Positions 60,579-64,000 of a stretch of 64,000 bases of DNA are shown here, in pieces. The notes below the pieces were generated by a model, which was not told the DNA's origin, made no database searches, and was given only the letters and a program-made list of their open reading frames with translations. Position 1 is the first letter of the stretch. Each line of letters opens with the position of its first letter. The translations under genes were made by a program, and so were the position numbers. The stretch lies in NCBI GenBank assembly GCA_038093515.1, contig JBBPSI010000137.1:1-64000 (forward strand), in the 5' to 3' direction. The DNA comes from Butyriboletus loyo (taxonomy: Eukaryota; Basidiomycota; Agaricomycetes; Boletales; Boletaceae).

Positions 60579-62795
60579 TGGGAGAGGGGAGGGAGTTGGA
60601 GAAGACTGGGGGAGAAGGTTGTAGGTCCGGACACTATTAGGCTGAAGGGAGGCAATTTGGGCTATGTTTGGTTGGACGCGATTTGGCCCTATCGCCGGCG
60701 AACATTAACTAGTCGCCGGAAAGGTAACAGAACGGAGAAGTTAATTCTGTGAAGAGGAACTGGCAGGACCCTGGTCTGCGGAGCAAGTCAAACCAAGGGT
60801 GTAGATGTTTCAGAACCTTTGACGGACAAAAGCGCCAAGCATTGCTCGCATGGAATGGCAGATGGGTGGAAGACACAAGGCGAATGGAGCTGGCTAGTGG
60901 AATATCCGACCAACATTTCGTGAGCTCGATGATGCCCGCTCCTCTTCACAAGTCACTGACCCCTTTTAGTATCGTTATGTAATATTTCATCAAAGTAAAG
61001 ATTCCGCAGTGCTCTCGCAGTGGGCCTATCCAGGCAGCGACACTGATCTTTCTACATGTGAACATCACATGTATCTGCGCCTGAACGTAACAATCGCTCG
61101 AGAAAGACCTCACGGCGAGAACCGCGCGTATACTGCGCATTTAATTTTCGACTAAAAATAAAAAGTTGCCGTTGGCTTACTATTTCCAAACAAGGAATCA
61201 TAGCCAGAGATAGCCTCAAAATCTATTTCATGAGGAATGACTTTATTTCCAAGTGCTTTATCATAAGTTACCGGTATTGGACCAGAGGTTTCCCTGACAT
61301 AGAACCCCGACACACGAGCCTGGCATTGAAATGAACCCCTGACAGAATGCAATTGATGGTCGAGTATTGTGCAGTTGAAAGCTGCGCCACAAATCGGACT
61401 CTGGATTATTCAATATTGGCTTCACCGTGGGTTGATCGGCGGCAGATGATTTCGTGCATGCCGTCCAGAGTTCCGGCCGCTGGGTTCGATACGTAGGATG
61501 AATATATTACTGTTGAAACTGTGGGCTCAGGGCTGTCAGGGAACAGACAGTCTCAATATCCAAAGAGCCGAGAATAATGCATTAATCAGACTCATCAGAG
61601 GATTAGAGCTTGTAATTCGGCTGCGGAGGTTGCAACCTAATGCAGGCTAGTGTAGTAGCTTTGGCGCGGGTTGGCTGCGCAGCAACCGGATAGCGTGACC
61701 TGCCACAGTATGTAATACGTGAGTACTGGCTGATCGAGGTGCTCGGGGGACATATGTGGCATTCGCTCCGAGATTGCTGGCAGCAGTTCGAGGAGAGTTG
61801 AAGGCCACGTTCCAGAAAGTATGATCCAACGTGATCGTTGGAAAGATATCATATGACCAAGCCTTCTGAGCAGGCGTTCCGCAGTAGCCTCAACAGTGCA
61901 CTGCTCCAAAATGCGGTATAAAATCCGTGCCGAGTAACAACGAGCTGCAAATATGATGCCAAACACCTTCTTTGTTGGGCAGTAGCCATCCAAAAAAAAA
62001 CTGGTAGTTTCGTACCTCCTTCGCAAATGTCAAGACAGGTAGCCTGAGGGTGCAATGAACAGTACGCAAATGTGTGGCATAATAGCCGAAATCGCGGAGG
62101 GACCTCATCCGGAGATGCTGAAGGGGCAGCACACCCCAAGTTTCTGCCCAGTGCGATACAGCATTCATGCTTACGTGGTGCGCTGAGATCGCAAAAACCG
62201 TTCCTGGAGATCGGATGGGATGGCAAGGATGGTTTGCTACAGAGCATGGTCAGCAGCTTCAACTGCGACACACATTTACGCAGCGAAAGATTTGTTTAAA
62301 TACAATGTAATTATAGAACACAAAATTGTTCACCTTGCAAGTATAAACCTAGTCCATTCTCCCAAATATCAGGTGGTAATCCTCCTAGTGGAGTCAACCA
62401 GAGTGTGTACAGGCATCGGTTGCGGCGACCGTTTCGCATGTTAGCCAGCGAGAGTTTGGAATTGAATCAGCTCCATCTTCACGGGGACCTGTCATGATAG
62501 TCAGCCCAAAAGCTACGCAGCGCAAGGTCTGATCCAAGACATCCGCCGGGACAACAACCTCGAAACCCCCTCGAAACGAGAGACGCAACGGTCTTGTTAA
62601 TGTAGGTATTTTGAATAATTACGAAAGGCTGAAGACTTAAAATTAGCTGCCAAGTGATGGGACACTTCACACTCCAACATAGGACATGCTGCCAGGCACG
62701 GAATAAGTTGCGTGCATGAAGATGGCGCAAAGAAGTAGAGCCTCGACATGCTCTACGGAGTGGAGGAGGTTGCAACGCGTACATATGTTGGTTCG
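60579..62795. other. no firmly recognised gene
   Basis: 2.2 kb. The minus strand between 61640 and 62270 has several adjoining frames (for example SLRDFGYYATHLRTVHCTLR near 62060-62110) that might be exons of one unknown gene. The stretch 62400-62580 can be read LSFRGGFEVVVPADVLDQTL. Neither can be tied to a family. Confidence 0.35.
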
Positions 62796-63363
62796 TTAGA
62801 GGGACCGCCATACGAAGTGTCCAGAAACAAAGATTTCATGAAGTGAAAGATACGGGGGATAAACGGCTGAAGCAGTCAAGGCGTCGTTGGAGGTGTGAGT
62901 GGTATTTCGGACGTATTGTTCCAATTCTTGGTACCACCGCTCGAGATTCGAATGTTGTATACAAACATCGAAAATGAACGAAAGCCGCTGATCGCTCTCC
63001 CAATTTAAGATTTCGTCCAAGTTGTCGGGGGTGTCTTCAATGCATAATATTACTCGAGACTCCGGCATCAAATAGGCAAAGTGCATCTGGACAGCGAGTA
63101 GTGATCCTTTGGCGAGGTCGAAACCCAGGAACGGACTGCCAAAACAGTGTTCTTCGAAATTAGCAGCGAGCATCCTTATGATTCGGTACCACTGAGGCTG
63201 GAGGCTGCTGGAGATGAAGCATGGGCACGGTGGTCGGCACAGGCTGAAGACTGAAGTGAACACGAAACCGACCGTGGCCGAGCGGGGTTGGACTGGCTGG
63301 GTTATTTGGACCTTTTATTTGCCCTTCATTGTACCACCACGGGCTTTGCATGGCTAGTTCCAT
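62796..63363 (-). CDS. hypothetical protein fragment
   Basis: The minus strand reads MELAMQSPWWYNEGQIKG from an ATG at 63363. In another frame, probably after an intron ending in CCTCCAG near 63190, it reads WYRIIRMLAANFEEHCFGSP, GFDLAKGSLLAVQMHFAYLM and IFDVCIQHSNLERWYQELEQ, with a stop at 62796. The second part has the mixed helical composition of a real globular protein and is unlikely to be chance. It may continue through further exons toward 61640. I do not recognise the family and cannot give a function; gene ends and exon joins are uncertain. Confidence 0.4.
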
Positions 63364-64000
63364 GTCATTGCGTGGATGGTTGCTAATTTCCGTCACAACT
63401 GACCACCAATACCCTGATTCATTTCTGCTCGTGATGGTGAAAGGTGGGTTTAGGCATCGTACTGTCGCAGTAGTTCCACGAAGTTTCCGCTTGCTTCAAA
63501 AGAGCTTGGAGGCAGGAAAGGTATCTAACGGCTATTTCTCTCTTTGAAGGAAAGCTTTAAGCGCCTTCGGACTCAGAAACCTCTTTCATATCAATGACCT
63601 TAATGTTGCTGTTCGTAAACTCTTTTTAGATCCTCGGGACGAATACCGACAAAATGCAAATCCAGTGCAGCCTTGCAGCTTGGTATCAGCTCCGGTGCTA
63701 TGTTCTTCGAGTTCTGCGATGATCTGGAAGTGAAGGACAATGTTACTAAGTGCCCCTAGGGCCCCCAAAATGCCATTAACTCACGGGGATCCTCCCGGAA
63801 CAACACCTACGCGAATAGAGGTTTCGCGAGGAAAGTTGGTTGAACATGACTCTGGCGTTGCTACAACGTATTCGTTTAGTTTGCGGGGGCGCCGCCGATG
63901 CAAAGTGCGTTCCTATTTGGGGCAACCAAATGGTGACTAGAACACTGATGGCGAAGCTGGTAGGTGCAGAGCGTGCTTCAAGTCGTACGAAATGTCGAGC
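63364..64000. other. no recognised gene at window end
   Basis: The minus strand near 63640-63700 can be read LHFVGIRPEDLKRVYEQQ, possibly an exon of a gene extending past the window; otherwise nothing is seen. Confidence 0.35.

Overview
The window looks like nuclear DNA of a filamentous basidiomycete, most likely an Agaricomycete. Recognisable genes are broken by many short introns (about 40-80 bases, GT...AG, CTNA-type branch points). They are fungal housekeeping genes: HEM1, CDC8, UBC6, RSA4/NLE1, MKT1, SWD3, a Don1-like FYVE/RhoGEF and a GRAM-TBC RabGAP. There is also a Crypton-type tyrosine-recombinase element with a GCR1_C domain. Assignment to the Rhizoctonia/Ceratobasidium group is only a guess from protein resemblance. 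I built exon models by hand from reading frame, splice signals and family conservation; for most genes the exon lengths sum to a complete open frame.

Layout. 1-4.4 kb: two related C2H2 zinc-finger genes. 4.7-8.0 kb (-): FYVE/DH/PH exchange factor. 8.3-8.7 kb: an intact tRNA-Ile(AAU) and a decayed copy. 9.0-10.7 kb (+): secreted GH76-like glycosidase. 11.4-13.6 kb (-): 5-aminolevulinate synthase. 14.7-16.5 kb: a gene graveyard with relics of an ARL1-type GTPase, a Cdt2-like WD40 gene split into two oppositely oriented blocks, and an NmrA-like reductase. 17.6-19.7 kb (-): Notchless/Rsa4. 20.7-22.0 kb (+): UBC6, convergent with CDC8 (22.4-23.3 kb, -). 25.2-26.1 kb (+): EngB-type GTPase. 27.8-28.8 kb (-): pirin.

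28.8-34.5 kb and 38.4-47.7 kb are gene-poor. They hold a diverged, inverted pair of a dispersed element (30.1-31.3 kb and 45.5-46.8 kb). Between them lie MKT1 (34.5-37.3 kb, +), a small zinc-finger-like gene (37.7-38.4 kb) and the first of three O-fucosyltransferase-like genes (42.0-43.8 kb, +). SWD3/WDR5 (47.8-49.2 kb, +) and a 16-exon GRAM-TBC-EF-hand RabGAP (49.4-53.1 kb, -) follow. A degenerate Crypton (54.1-55.9 kb, -) comes next, then the other two O-fucosyltransferase-like paralogs in tandem (56.1-57.7 and 58.9-60.6 kb, -). The last 3.4 kb contain at most an unidentified fragmentary gene.

The genes do not form one pathway. The most coherent local set is the three type II membrane glycosyltransferases, which share exon sizes and so come from recent duplication. 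The most unusual observations are the inverted block inside the Cdt2 relic, a 5-base exon in the RabGAP gene, the Crypton beside the expanding glycosyltransferase family, and the inverted repeat pair flanking the gene-poor interval. I found no operon-like or clearly novel defence or biosynthetic system.
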